Part shown: one piece after another, positions 27,967-37,381 of the stretch | Layout: each line of letters opens with the position of its first letter | How positions within the stretch are numbered: position 1 is the stretch's first letter | DNA from: Pseudoalteromonas sp. XI10 | GTDB lineage: Bacteria > Pseudomonadota > Gammaproteobacteria > Enterobacterales > Alteromonadaceae | Length of the DNA: 64,000 bases | Reading direction: 5' to 3' | NCBI RefSeq assembly: GCF_001469895.1 | Contig: NZ_LOPY01000047.1 | Location: forward strand, 186,001 to 250,000 | Program-made: the position numbers and the translations under genes | Notes under the pieces: generated by a model | Told to the model about the DNA's origin: nothing | The model's input: only the letters and a program-made list of their open reading frames with translations | The model's database searches: none

Positions 27967-29319
27967 TTAAAGAAGGAGTAAACTACCTAAACCTAGGAAG
28001 GTGACAAAGCCAACGATGTCGGTGACTGTGGTCAGGATCACAGACCCTGAAAGGGCTGGATCGATTTTAAGCTTATCTAAAATCGATGGGATCACTACCC
28101 CTGATAATGAAGCAGCAACCAAGTTAAGTAAAATAGCGATAGTGATGGTTAAACTTAACATGCCATCGTTGAACCAAAAATAAGTGAGTACACCAATCAC
28201 AAAGGCCCAAACACAGCCATTTAGCGCCCCTACTCTTAGCTCTTTTTTCAGCAGTGCTCTACGGTTGGAGTCGGTAACCTGACCAAGCGCTAAACCGCGC
28301 ACAATTACCGTTAACGTCTGACTACCTGCAATACCACCCATTGAAGCGACAACCGGCATTAATACCGCCAGCGCAACCACTTGCTCAATAGTTGCACCAA
28401 ACAAACCAATAAACCAAGAGGCCAAAAACGCCGTTGCTAGATTAATACCAAGCCAAATACCGCGGTTTTTTGCCGATTTAGTGACGCTTGAGAACAGATC
28501 CTCGTCTTCACGAAGACCACCGGCTTTTGCAGCGGCTTCGTCGGTCACTTCTTGACGCAATTCATAAGCTGATGACACTGACAATCGGCCTAATAGTTTG
28601 TTGTCGGCATTCACAACTGGCATTGCCATTTGTTCACTGTGAATAACCACTTCAGCAGCCTCGTATAGGTCGTCATCAGCATGTAAAGCCGATACATCTA
28701 GGTTCGCGTAATCTAGCAGGCTGTCGTTATCGTTAGCTTTAAATAAAGCATTGATAGCCACTTCGCCAATGAGAGTGCCCTTACGGCTGACTAGATAAAT
28801 CACCTCGGTATATTGCGGTAAGCCTTTTTGAAATATTTTACGCGCGCCAGCCACGGTGAGTTTTTCTGACACTTTTAGTGCATCAAAATCGAGCCAGTGA
28901 CCTAACTGCTCTGGGTTATATTGCTGTGCAAGGTCGTACTGCTTTGTTTGAACTTCATCGAGTTGTCTGCGTGCATAATCAACAAAGCGCTCAGGAATAA
29001 TTTCTTCAAGTTCAAGTAACTCTTCTACGCTCACTTCGTCCAGTAGCTTAAAGCCTTCGGCTTCTTCTAGACTTTGCAATAACCAGCGACAGCTATCGCC
29101 ACCTAGGTTAATGAAAATTTCATGTTGTGTATCTTCATCAAGTAATTGCCAAATCTCTAGACGCTGTTCTTTAGGTAAGGCTTCAAACAATAACGATAAA
29201 TGTTCAGTAGAAAGCTTTTCTTTAGCATCAGCAAGTAACTTATTTTTGCGTGTTGTGGTATCACACTGAAGCAAGTCATCAATTAACTGGGGAAGTTGGT
29301 CAACAGGATACTCAATCAT
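27967..29319 (-). CDS. mgtE: Magnesium transporter MgtE
   Basis: A 450-residue magnesium channel. Order: cytoplasmic N-domain of helical repeats (about 1-125; LFEALPKEQRLEIWQLLDED), two CBS domains (about 130-255) that sense Mg2+, then five transmembrane helices (about 275-450). The family landmarks are clear, including MPVVASMGGIAGSQTLTVIVRGLALGQ, which lines the pore, and SGVVIPSILDKLKIDPALSG. Length matches the family. GAGG precedes the ATG. It is monocistronic with its own terminator. No Mg2+-sensing leader structure was recognised in the 261 bp upstream. Confidence 0.95.
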   Translation of the reverse strand: MIEYPVDQLPQLIDDLLQCDTTTRKNKLLADAKEKLSTEHLSLLFEALPKEQRLEIWQLLDEDTQHEIFINLGGDSCRWLLQSLEEAEGFKLLDEVSVEELLELEEIIPERFVDYARRQLDEVQTKQYDLAQQYNPEQLGHWLDFDALKVSEKLTVAGARKIFQKGLPQYTEVIYLVSRKGTLIGEVAINALFKANDNDSLLDYANLDVSALHADDDLYEAAEVVIHSEQMAMPVVNADNKLLGRLSVSSAYELRQEVTDEAAAKAGGLREDEDLFSSVTKSAKNRGIWLGINLATAFLASWFIGLFGATIEQVVALAVLMPVVASMGGIAGSQTLTVIVRGLALGQVTDSNRRALLKKELRVGALNGCVWAFVIGVLTYFWFNDGMLSLTITIAILLNLVAASLSGVVIPSILDKLKIDPALSGSVILTTVTDIVGFVTFLGLGSLLLL

Positions 29320-29496
29320 TTGAGACCTCGGTTAATTACATCAATAACAATAGTCTAACGCAGCTCGGGAAAAATAACTGCTCTGAAAAGGTATATTTTT
29401 TGAAACCAAACAATTACCCCCAGCTGTAAAACATCGTTTTTAAATCACTGTTTCAAGCTAGAGAATCAAAATTGCATAAAAAAGCACATTCAAACG

Positions 29497-29528
29497 CAAT
29501 TAAGATCTATTATCATTCGCATTATAAT
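29497..29528 (+). promoter_or_regulatory. Promoter with Fur-like motif upstream of Ig/TPR lipoprotein
   Basis: -35 TTAAGA (29500-29505), 17-base spacer, -10 TATAAT (29523-29528). Bases 29497-29523 form a motif that recurs at 32465-32491 with four mismatches in 27. Read on the minus strand it contains GCGAATGATAAT, a good Fur half-box, followed by a poorer second half (AGATCTTAATT). The overlap with the -35/-10 region would suit repression. Confidence 0.55.
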
Positions 29529-29580
29529 GATAACATCTCAGCCCTCCTTAACTTTCTCAATAATAAATACAGGTATCAGC

Positions 29581-32340
29581 ATGAAAAACAGAATAAAGTA
29601 TTTACCACTTGTGATTGCATTTGCTCTCACTGGCTGCGGTGGTTCAGATAGTAATAATGCACCTGAGTTCACCAGCAACTTAACATTCACATTAGATGAA
29701 GATACATCTATTACGGGCCAAGTTGTGGCAGCAGATGATGACGCTGTTAGCTATACCCTAGGCTCTGCAGCAAGTAACGGACTATTTGCTTTAAATGCTG
29801 ATGGTACATTTACCTATACCCCAAAAGAAAATTTTGCAGGCCAAGACACAGTAACCGTTACCGCCACTGACGGCAGCTTAAGTACTGATGCAGTACTTAC
29901 TTTTACGGTTAACAACGTTAACGATGCACCAACGCTTACGAGCCAGTCAATCACTGTAACCACCTCAACAACAACTGAAGGTTCATTAACTTTTAATGAT
30001 GCCGACGGTGACACTGTAACTGTCTCTTTAGTAACGCCTCCTACCAACGGTACCCTTACTCTAGATGAACTAACAGGGGCATTTACATTTACCGCAGAAA
30101 CGCTGTCAGAAATTAACGATAGTTTTGTTATTGAATTTACCGATGGCAATATTAGCTCGCCTATCAGCGCAACCATTGAATTAAAACCTTCGTATGTTAC
30201 GAACGAAGATAAGCTCAATTACTACTACAGCTCAGATAAGTCTCATTTAAAACAAGCTGAAGCGATTAGTGAAAATATCAATGACGATGTGTATTTGAAT
30301 ACAATTAATGCAAGCTTAGGTCTTGGTTATGTTGTTGCTGGTTTCGAAGAAAAATCAAATCAACACTTTAATGCTATTACCAGCTTAGATGAAAAAGCCA
30401 GGGCTTACAGAAGCACATCTTCACAATATGACTCCTTTGGGGAGTATGACATAGCAGCCGAGTTTCGTGCTAAATCTGTCATAGCCTACAACCAGTACCT
30501 TGCAGAAAAAGGGCTAAATAATATCAGTTCAGACGATCCTGATTTTTATCAGAATGTCATCAAACTATATAATCGTGCAGGTCAAACAAATTTAGCAAAG
30601 GAATTACTCAATACCCTCACTACTTTTGCAAACGAAATAAAAAGCGATGAATACACAGTCGCTTACGCAAAATATTTAGCTTCTTTTTACAAAACATCTA
30701 ACTCATTAAGAGAAGACTACTACTCTGATAGAACAGAAGAAAAAAGACAGCAAGCAATTGAGAGCGTTATTGCTATGGGTGAACTAGCTGAGCAAACAGG
30801 TTACTTCATCGAAAAAAGTGGTGACTTTAAAGGCTTACCTAGTGATCGAATTAAAGCACTATACGTCTTAAGGGCAGCTGAAGCTTCATTGCGTCTAAAC
30901 GAAACAGAGCTTGCCAAAAAGTATGTTAATTTAGCTTTATCACTATATGGTATTACAGGCTTAGATAGTAACTATGTGTACCAAGCCAGTCCCTACTATG
31001 AAGCAACCAAACATCAATATCAATTTCCCTTAGAAAGCCTTACAGGACTCATTCACGGCCTTTACAACATACCTCTCGACGAAAACCCTGCTTTGAAATT
31101 AATGACAAAAGAAGCAAATATAAGTGACGCGCTTGAGTACAGTATGGGACAAGACATTGCTAAAAACCTCATTGCAGGTCAGGAAATTGACGATGCAGTA
31201 TCATACGCAAAGACTTATTTTACAGAAGATAGCAAAGTTAATATAACCAGCTTTTACAAAGCTTTAACCTGGGAATCTAACCAAGATGGCGCTGTACTTG
31301 TACTTGAAGCTAGAGGAGAAAACGAACTCGCGTTGCAGGTTCTAGACTATGCTGCAGACATCTTATTTTCTGAAGCTTTCATTACAGAGCAAAAATATGC
31401 AAGATATATTACAGGCACTTATGGATGTGCAGGGATAGTGCAAAAAGCTATCTCTTTAGGTGGCTTAGATCATGCTAAAAGTTATGCAAGCAGATGTAAA
31501 ACTATGCTCGCGACTTATTTATCTCCGAACTCAGAGCTATTCACCACGAAAGTGGCACTGGAGGCTTATCGTAATTTAATTAATATATACGACTTTATTA
31601 ATGATAACTCTGAGCTAACAGCTGCATTAGAGATAATTAATCAACATATAGCATTACTCTCTGATGATAGTGAAAAAGTTAAAGAATATTTAGCGATCAC
31701 TGGTTACTTAGTTAAAGCAGGCGAAGTAGAGGTAGCTAAGCAACAACTACTACAAACATATTTTATTATCTCAAACCTCAAAACATCTTTAGAATTTGAA
31801 GATTACATAGATTTAGTAGAAAAGGCGGCAATAGCCTCAATAAGTGATGCCCCAATAACTACAGGAGTTTATTATCAAGATTCGTTTGTTACATCTTTGA
31901 AAAAATACCAAACGTCCAACTCTCAATATTTGTCAATTTATAATGAAGTTATAGCTGCACTTCATGATTTAGCTAATGATGCAAATCAGGCATTAATGAA
32001 GCAATCTGAAAAATTAGTAATAGATAACACTGCTATGCTAGTCACACTATTTGCAAGACTTGAAGACGATGCAGCAGTTACTGAGCTAATTAATCAATCT
32101 GTACTTGGTGAAGCCGATAAATTAGCGCTTTATGCAAATTTTGCTGTAATTCGAGCAACTAAAAATGACTTCCCTACATCTTCGATTGCGAGTATCGATA
32201 CGGACCACGATGGTAAACCCAACTTCTTCTTATCAGGCGCATCAGAGCAAGCAATTGCCGACTCAGGCTTAATTGCTGATAAAGATGCCGACAATGATGG
32301 TATTGAAGACAGTATCGATTTAACTCCTTTAGGGGAGTAG
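29581..32340 (+). CDS. Large lipoprotein: Ig-like repeats plus helical (TPR-like) region
   Basis: A 919-residue lipoprotein. The ATG at 29581 opens a signal with lipobox LTGC (Cys19); an upstream ATG at 29527 lies in the -10 box and is rejected. Two cadherin/Ig-like repeats follow (about 27-117 and 118-205; LDEDTSITGQV..., GTFTYTPKENFAGQDTVTV). Residues about 210-885 are helical with TPR-like motifs (VIKLYNRAGQTNLAKELLNTL; AAEASLRLNETELAKKYVNLAL; GYLVKAGEVEVAKQQLL). The end has two Asp-rich DxDxDG-type loops (DTDHDGKPN, DKDADNDGIED), probably calcium-binding. The next gene is a TonB receptor that shares its promoter motif. A SusD-like role as a surface partner of the receptor is inferred, not shown. 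The helical part is coded by noticeably AT-rich DNA. Confidence 0.75.
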   Translation: MKNRIKYLPLVIAFALTGCGGSDSNNAPEFTSNLTFTLDEDTSITGQVVAADDDAVSYTLGSAASNGLFALNADGTFTYTPKENFAGQDTVTVTATDGSLSTDAVLTFTVNNVNDAPTLTSQSITVTTSTTTEGSLTFNDADGDTVTVSLVTPPTNGTLTLDELTGAFTFTAETLSEINDSFVIEFTDGNISSPISATIELKPSYVTNEDKLNYYYSSDKSHLKQAEAISENINDDVYLNTINASLGLGYVVAGFEEKSNQHFNAITSLDEKARAYRSTSSQYDSFGEYDIAAEFRAKSVIAYNQYLAEKGLNNISSDDPDFYQNVIKLYNRAGQTNLAKELLNTLTTFANEIKSDEYTVAYAKYLASFYKTSNSLREDYYSDRTEEKRQQAIESVIAMGELAEQTGYFIEKSGDFKGLPSDRIKALYVLRAAEASLRLNETELAKKYVNLALSLYGITGLDSNYVYQASPYYEATKHQYQFPLESLTGLIHGLYNIPLDENPALKLMTKEANISDALEYSMGQDIAKNLIAGQEIDDAVSYAKTYFTEDSKVNITSFYKALTWESNQDGAVLVLEARGENELALQVLDYAADILFSEAFITEQKYARYITGTYGCAGIVQKAISLGGLDHAKSYASRCKTMLATYLSPNSELFTTKVALEAYRNLINIYDFINDNSELTAALEIINQHIALLSDDSEKVKEYLAITGYLVKAGEVEVAKQQLLQTYFIISNLKTSLEFEDYIDLVEKAAIASISDAPITTGVYYQDSFVTSLKKYQTSNSQYLSIYNEVIAALHDLANDANQALMKQSEKLVIDNTAMLVTLFARLEDDAAVTELINQSVLGEADKLALYANFAVIRATKNDFPTSSIASIDTDHDGKPNFFLSGASEQAIADSGLIADKDADNDGIEDSIDLTPLGE

Positions 32341-32464
32341 TACGTTCATATCACGGCGAGGCAGTTATGCCTCGCCCGCCAAGTTAAAAACCTCAAAAAA
32401 ATTCATAAAAAATACAAACATAAAGAATTTAATATTCCTTAAAAAATTAAAAAACCAACAAATA

Positions 32465-32497
32465 CAATTGAGATCTATTTCTATTCGCATTTTTAAT
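32465..32497 (+). promoter_or_regulatory. Promoter with the same Fur-like motif upstream of TonB receptor
   Basis: -35 TTGAGA (32468-32473), 18-base spacer, -10 TTTAAT (32492-32497). Bases 32465-32491 match 29497-29523 at 23 of 27 positions. On the minus strand it reads GCGAATAGAAATAGATCTCA, a weaker Fur-like sequence. No other recognisable feature lies in the 291 bp between these genes. Confidence 0.5.
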
Positions 32498-32631
32498 TGT
32501 TACAATCACCCGCTATTACCTTTGTGCAAAATATGCAACAAATTAAGCTATTTAATAAAGGTAATTAACTATTGCCAGCTCTTAAGCGGCCTTCTCTTTA
32601 ATCTAATTGGTACTATTTCAGGAGTTTTACC

Positions 32632-35283
32632 ATGCAAATGCGCTACTTATCAGCGTGTTTGATGCTTTTACTTAATGCCCCTTTACACGCTAATGAAGTA
32701 AAGCAACAAACAACAGATCCTCAATGTAACGATAAGAACAATAAGCAATGCAAAGAGATAGAGCGCATTACTGTTAAAGGGCAATACATCGGAATTGAAG
32801 TACCTGAGGTGATAGGTCGTGCCTATTTAGATAGAAACTTTATCGAAGCAACCCCCAAAGGTAATGGTGATATCAACGAATTGATTGCCTTACTACCGGG
32901 CGTGCAATTAAGTGAAGACTACTACTCAATTGATAACCTTGCTGAAATTAGCGCCCCTGAAATAAGTATCTCGGGTGCAAAGCCTTGGCAAACAGGCTTT
33001 ATGATTGATGGCATGAATTATAACAATCGTCTTGATCCTGCCAGTGCGAGCCGTATTGGAGCCTCTGAAAATGAGGTGTCAGGCGGTGTGCAGAGCATGA
33101 ACATTAACAGTCAAATTGTTGAGTCGATTACTGTTTACGATCATAACATTCCAGCAGACTTTGGTGACTTTTCTGGTGGCGTGGTCGATGCCGAAACTAT
33201 TTCACCTTTTTCTACAGATACTCGTGTGAGCTTTGGTATTCGTGGTAATCGCAGTGATTGGGGGGAGTACCATATAATCGATAACGATGAGCCTGATGAC
33301 ACCGCAGAGGGCAAAGACGACCTTGAGCCACCAATCTATGAAAAAACTAATATCGATTTTTCAATCCAAAAAAAGTTAAATGAACAACATGCTTTACTAA
33401 TGAGCGTGAGCTATTTAAAAAGTGATATTTCGGATATTTCGCTCTCGGCGCAGAAGGTCGAAAGTAGAGAAAACATCAACGCCTTACTGAAATACAGCTA
33501 CCGCGATGGCTGGGTTGACTCACTTGATTTAAGCGTTATGTATGCCCCATATACATCGGACTCTTATTTAAAAGACGTACTCAATAGTGACTATCAAGTT
33601 GAGGGTGGCAGCATTGGTTTTACTGCAAATTTAGCTGAAGAAACTCGCCTTGGTCACTTCAGCAGCAAATTTAATATGAGTCAAAGTGATAACAACCGTA
33701 CAGGGCCTGCCCACTTTTATACTTGGCTTCAAGCAAAAGGGAAAGAGTGGGGTCAATTAGCAGATCAAAGCGCCGACTCAACTCCTGTTTCAGAGTACGG
33801 CGGCTATGGCAATCTTGATAATACGCAAACCAGCATTAATTGGCGAAATACCTTAACACTTGAGCGTAAACAGTGGGGCAGTACTGAACACGCAATTCGC
33901 GTTGGCGCTGAACTTAACCATCAAAACTATGAGCGTACTCGCCAACAAAACTATTATAAGTATGACTCACCAGTTCAATACTCATCAACCAACGCACAAC
34001 TTAATTGTAGTGGCTATACCCTTGATTGTGTTGAGCAAAGCTTTTATGTTGATTTAGATACCCTTGCCGAACAATTAGGCGGCAGTATCGACTTTAATAA
34101 CCCAGAGCACTTACTTGCCTACTCGAATAACGTAGCGACAACTGCCCAGTATTTTAACTCTCGTCTTGTCACACCAAGTGAAAATATCGATGTAAGCCTA
34201 AATAAAGCAGCACTGTATGCTACCGATGTGATCACTTGGAAACAGTTTGATTTTCATTTAGGTGTTAGATACGACTACGATGATTTTTTCAAAAATCACA
34301 ATATCGCGCCACGCTTATCAATGGGTTATGACGTATTTAACGATGGCAATACACTACTGACTGCTGGTTTAAACCGTTATTACGATGCAGGCCTACTCGG
34401 TTATAAAATTAAAGAGCAACAAAAGTTCGCTTATCGTGAATACCGTCCTATTCAAAGTGGTTACTTACAAGCTTGGCTTCCTTCTTCTTACACAGGTAAC
34501 TTTCGTTATATTTTTGACGATGTGAAAAGCCCTTACGATGATGAAATTGCGCTAGGTCTTCGCCATGCTACCGAGAGTTTCGGTAACTTTGCAGTGAAAT
34601 ACGTACATCGCGACAAAAAAGACCAGCTATCTAGAAATGAAGAAACCAACCTAAAAAACGATGGTTATCAATATATTACTATTTATAATAATGGTACTGG
34701 CAAAAGCGAACGTTACTCACTGTCTTGGGATGCAAAATTTGGCGACCATTCAATATGGGCCAATGCATCTTATAGCCAAAATAGTGAAAGCAATAGTGAC
34801 TACACTGCAACACCCGACAACACCCCTATTGAGTCGCTGGTTTACTATGAGGGTGAGCTCATGAGCTTATCTGAGTTAGATACCCTTAAAGCGAATTTTG
34901 GTCGCCCAGTAACTGCTAACTTTGGTTGGAATACAGATTGGACTGATACTTTTTCAACTGGTTTAACAGCAACTTACAGCGGCAGTTACACAACTGCAAT
35001 TAAGTCTAGTAGTGATCAACGAATTGGTATTGGTAGTGAGTGTACTACGTGTGAAGCAGTTGAAATATTTGTACCAAAATACGAAGCACATACCTTTGAT
35101 TCTCGCATTATGTTTGCCTTAAGTAGCCGTTGGAATTATCAAATAAGTCAATCTCAATCTCTTGAAGTTCGCCTTGATGTCAGCAACTTATTCAACGCAC
35201 GTAGTCATGCTATTACAGAAGGAAACTCTGGTATTGAGCCCGGAAGAATGTTTTGGTTAGGGGTGTCTTATAACTATGAATAA
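32632..35283 (+). CDS. TonB-dependent receptor coupled to di-haem peroxidase
   Basis: An 883-residue outer-membrane receptor. AGGAG (32620-32624) precedes the ATG. Signal peptide MQMRYLSACLMLLLNAPLHA, then a short Cys-containing spacer (DPQCNDKNNKQC), a TonB-box-like segment (IERITVKGQ), a plug with NELIALLPGVQL and ETISPFS, and a long barrel ending in GVSYNYE. Its plug (MIDGMNYNNRLDPASASRIG; VYDHNIPADFGDFSGGVVDA) resembles the carboxypeptidase-like/oligomeric receptor subgroup rather than classical siderophore receptors. A CTTC pair sits in a late loop. The last 8 bases overlap the start of the peroxidase gene, so both are made in fixed proportion. Substrate unknown. Confidence 0.88.
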   Translation: MQMRYLSACLMLLLNAPLHANEVKQQTTDPQCNDKNNKQCKEIERITVKGQYIGIEVPEVIGRAYLDRNFIEATPKGNGDINELIALLPGVQLSEDYYSIDNLAEISAPEISISGAKPWQTGFMIDGMNYNNRLDPASASRIGASENEVSGGVQSMNINSQIVESITVYDHNIPADFGDFSGGVVDAETISPFSTDTRVSFGIRGNRSDWGEYHIIDNDEPDDTAEGKDDLEPPIYEKTNIDFSIQKKLNEQHALLMSVSYLKSDISDISLSAQKVESRENINALLKYSYRDGWVDSLDLSVMYAPYTSDSYLKDVLNSDYQVEGGSIGFTANLAEETRLGHFSSKFNMSQSDNNRTGPAHFYTWLQAKGKEWGQLADQSADSTPVSEYGGYGNLDNTQTSINWRNTLTLERKQWGSTEHAIRVGAELNHQNYERTRQQNYYKYDSPVQYSSTNAQLNCSGYTLDCVEQSFYVDLDTLAEQLGGSIDFNNPEHLLAYSNNVATTAQYFNSRLVTPSENIDVSLNKAALYATDVITWKQFDFHLGVRYDYDDFFKNHNIAPRLSMGYDVFNDGNTLLTAGLNRYYDAGLLGYKIKEQQKFAYREYRPIQSGYLQAWLPSSYTGNFRYIFDDVKSPYDDEIALGLRHATESFGNFAVKYVHRDKKDQLSRNEETNLKNDGYQYITIYNNGTGKSERYSLSWDAKFGDHSIWANASYSQNSESNSDYTATPDNTPIESLVYYEGELMSLSELDTLKANFGRPVTANFGWNTDWTDTFSTGLTATYSGSYTTAIKSSSDQRIGIGSECTTCEAVEIFVPKYEAHTFDSRIMFALSSRWNYQISQSQSLEVRLDVSNLFNARSHAITEGNSGIEPGRMFWLGVSYNYE

Positions 35284-36346
35284 ATGGTTATTTTTATTAA
35301 CTTGCTGCATTTTTACAACGAGCGCCTTTGCGCAAGAGCAGTCAATACGTGAATTATACGCAAAGCCCCAACATGAGTGGCCAGCTATTATTAGCAGTAA
35401 AGATGTGCCAGCTGCACCACTCAAACCTTTAAAAGCCAAGCCGATTAATCAAAGTGATGAGATCATCGCATTAGGTGAAAAACTATTTAACGATACCCGT
35501 TTGTCGCGAGATAACACGGTAAGCTGCGCAAGTTGTCATGAGTCTCGTTTAGCGTTTTCAGACAGGCGAAAGTTAGCTGTCGGCATTGACGGTCAAGTCG
35601 GCACACGAAACACCCAAGCCATTATTGGTATTGATCATTGGCAAAGCTTCTTTTGGGATGGCAGAGCTAAAACTGCAGCTCAGCAAGCGTTAATGCCAAT
35701 TGAAAACCCTATAGAAATGGGCAGTTCGGTTGAGCTTGTGCTTAAAAAAGTAAACAGTGCTGAGGACTATAAAAAACCAATACTCAATGCCTTTGGCAAA
35801 GAAGCGCTTAATAAAGAGCTATTAGCTCTATCGCTTGTTGCTTTTGAGCGCACCTTTGATGTACCTGAGTCATTATTCACGCGCTTTATTGATAAAGCGC
35901 AAACGAATCCTAGTGAAGCGGTTGCACTTTTAAACGATCAACAACTTGAAGGCTTACATTTATTTAGAACCAAGGCGAGGTGTATGACTTGTCATGAAGG
36001 TGCTTTACTCAGCGACAATGAATTCCATGTTACGGGGCTACATTTTTATGGTAGAAAACTTCAGGATTTAGGGCGTTTTGATGCCACCCAAGACCCCGCT
36101 GATATTGGCAAGTTTAGAACCCCTTCTCTTTTAGCGTTACAACAAAGTACGCCTTGGATGCACCATGGTGGCTTTCAAAGTTTGCTAGGGATAGTCAACT
36201 TCTACAACGCAGGTGGAGCAAGGCCAAAACCGAGAAAAAAATTTAAAGATGATCCAAACTACCCACAGACAACTGAGTTACTGCATAAGTTAGAGCTCAG
36301 TAAGGATGAAAAAAATGCACTCATCGCATTTTTAGAAACCCTTTAA
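35276..36346 (+). CDS. Periplasmic di-haem cytochrome c peroxidase / MauG-family protein
   Basis: A 356-residue exported protein (signal MNKWLFLLTCCIFTTSAFAQ) with two c-type haem sites: CASCH (84-88) and CMTCH (236-240). Other family landmarks are LGEKLFNDTRLS, FWDGRA (127-131), IENPIEMG, GKFRTPSL (279-285) and PWMHHGGFQSLLGIVNFYNAGG. Members reduce hydrogen peroxide or, in the MauG/MbnH branch, oxidise a protein or bound ligand using a high-valent haem pair. Here the start lies inside the end of the TonB receptor gene, with an 8-bp overlap, which is an unusual arrangement for a detoxifying peroxidase and argues for a job on the imported ligand or on the partner lipoprotein. A terminator closes the operon. 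Confidence 0.88.
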   Translation: MNKWLFLLTCCIFTTSAFAQEQSIRELYAKPQHEWPAIISSKDVPAAPLKPLKAKPINQSDEIIALGEKLFNDTRLSRDNTVSCASCHESRLAFSDRRKLAVGIDGQVGTRNTQAIIGIDHWQSFFWDGRAKTAAQQALMPIENPIEMGSSVELVLKKVNSAEDYKKPILNAFGKEALNKELLALSLVAFERTFDVPESLFTRFIDKAQTNPSEAVALLNDQQLEGLHLFRTKARCMTCHEGALLSDNEFHVTGLHFYGRKLQDLGRFDATQDPADIGKFRTPSLLALQQSTPWMHHGGFQSLLGIVNFYNAGGARPKPRKKFKDDPNYPQTTELLHKLELSKDEKNALIAFLETL

Positions 36347-36352
36347 CTGCAC

Positions 36353-36384
36353 GCTCGCTCTTAGCGATAAGAGCGGGCTTTCTT
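36353..36384 (+). terminator. Intrinsic terminator after peroxidase gene
   Basis: Stem GCTCGCTCTTA / TAAGAGCGGGC (one G-T pair), loop GCGA, then TTTCTT. It lies between converging genes. Confidence 0.7.
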
Positions 36385-37381
36385 ACCCCTTTAATTGACT
36401 TGGCGTAAGCCCGGTCCAGCGTTTAAACGCTCGTCTGAAATTAGCAATATCATAAAATGATAAACGCATGGCGACTTGCTCATTGCATTGTTCGCGCATG
36501 GCAAGTAGGTAAATCGCTTTGCGCTTACTTTGCTCATCATACAAGGTAGAAAACCGCACGCCATGGGCTTTCAGTTTGCGCTTGAAGGTTGCAGGGCTCA
36601 TGGCAAATTGACTGGCTACTTGGTCTAAATTTAACGCCGGAGTTTGATAAATTAATCGGCTCACGGCTTCCACAAAGGTGCTATTTGCAGAATTTAATGC
36701 AGCTAGCTGCGAGTTAATTTGTGAGAACCTAAAACTACTAAACGCGGGGTTAGTAAGCCTAAGCGCGTGTTTATTTAATACCCAGCGGGTTATAGGTTTT
36801 TCAAAAGCGACTTTAAGGCCCAAGTGTTGCTCATATTCTTGGCTATGTCTGGCGCGTTTATAGGCAAACTCAAACTGACAAGGGATTCGCTCACCCGCCA
36901 CTTTTTTAAGAACTTGGTAAAACGCGGCGCTATAAATTTCCATTACGTACTGGCTTATTTCATCATCCAAGCCCACAGCATTTTGCAGCACAATGTAATA
37001 CTGCTCGTTATGTACATAACTGTAACTAAATAACAAAGGTGCCAGTTGCATGCGCAAATTGTGTAACTGCTTTAAAGCTTGGCCGATGTGCGCTGCATGT
37101 AACACGCCTTGGGCGGCAACAGAGGTATCGTTCGCCAGCTGACTGCCTAATAAAAAACCGCTGTCGGCGGACTTCATCAGCTGCTTAAACTGCGTCAATA
37201 AACGCACTTGCTGTGAAATACTAAACTGATGCTGCACACTCATTAAGTCTTGCTCAAACACCCCTGTGCCTCTGAGTAACTTATGTAGTGCAATGCCGCG
37301 ACTTAAGGCCAGCTCCACCAGCGTGGTAATTAGCCCTTGTGCGGTTAGGTATTTATCATCTTGGTTAAGATACGGCTTCAC
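36383..37381 (-). CDS. AraC family regulator (OruR/ArgR-type sensor domain)
   Basis: A 332-residue regulator. The N-terminal ~190 residues are the 'arabinose-binding' type sensor domain (Arabinose_bd family; GIALHKLLRGTGVFEQDL; FGYLLGSQ-like GFLLGSQL). The last ~95 residues are the AraC double helix-turn-helix (LDQVASQFAMSPATFKRKLKAHGVRFSTL; LSFYDIANFRRAFKRWTGLTPSQL). It starts with GTG at 37381, inside the preceding gene (17-bp overlap), so it is co-translated with the degenerate GGDEF membrane protein. Their common promoter carries a Pho box, so this regulator is probably induced under phosphate limitation. Targets are unknown; the divergent phytase locus is an obvious candidate. Confidence 0.87.
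   Translation of the reverse strand: MKPYLNQDDKYLTAQGLITTLVELALSRGIALHKLLRGTGVFEQDLMSVQHQFSISQQVRLLTQFKQLMKSADSGFLLGSQLANDTSVAAQGVLHAAHIGQALKQLHNLRMQLAPLLFSYSYVHNEQYYIVLQNAVGLDDEISQYVMEIYSAAFYQVLKKVAGERIPCQFEFAYKRARHSQEYEQHLGLKVAFEKPITRWVLNKHALRLTNPAFSSFRFSQINSQLAALNSANSTFVEAVSRLIYQTPALNLDQVASQFAMSPATFKRKLKAHGVRFSTLYDEQSKRKAIYLLAMREQCNEQVAMRLSFYDIANFRRAFKRWTGLTPSQLKG

Noticed and set aside
32468-32662. Open frame of 64 residues before the TonB receptor gene at 32632
   Set aside because: It starts in the -35 region of the receptor promoter and overlaps the true start out of frame.
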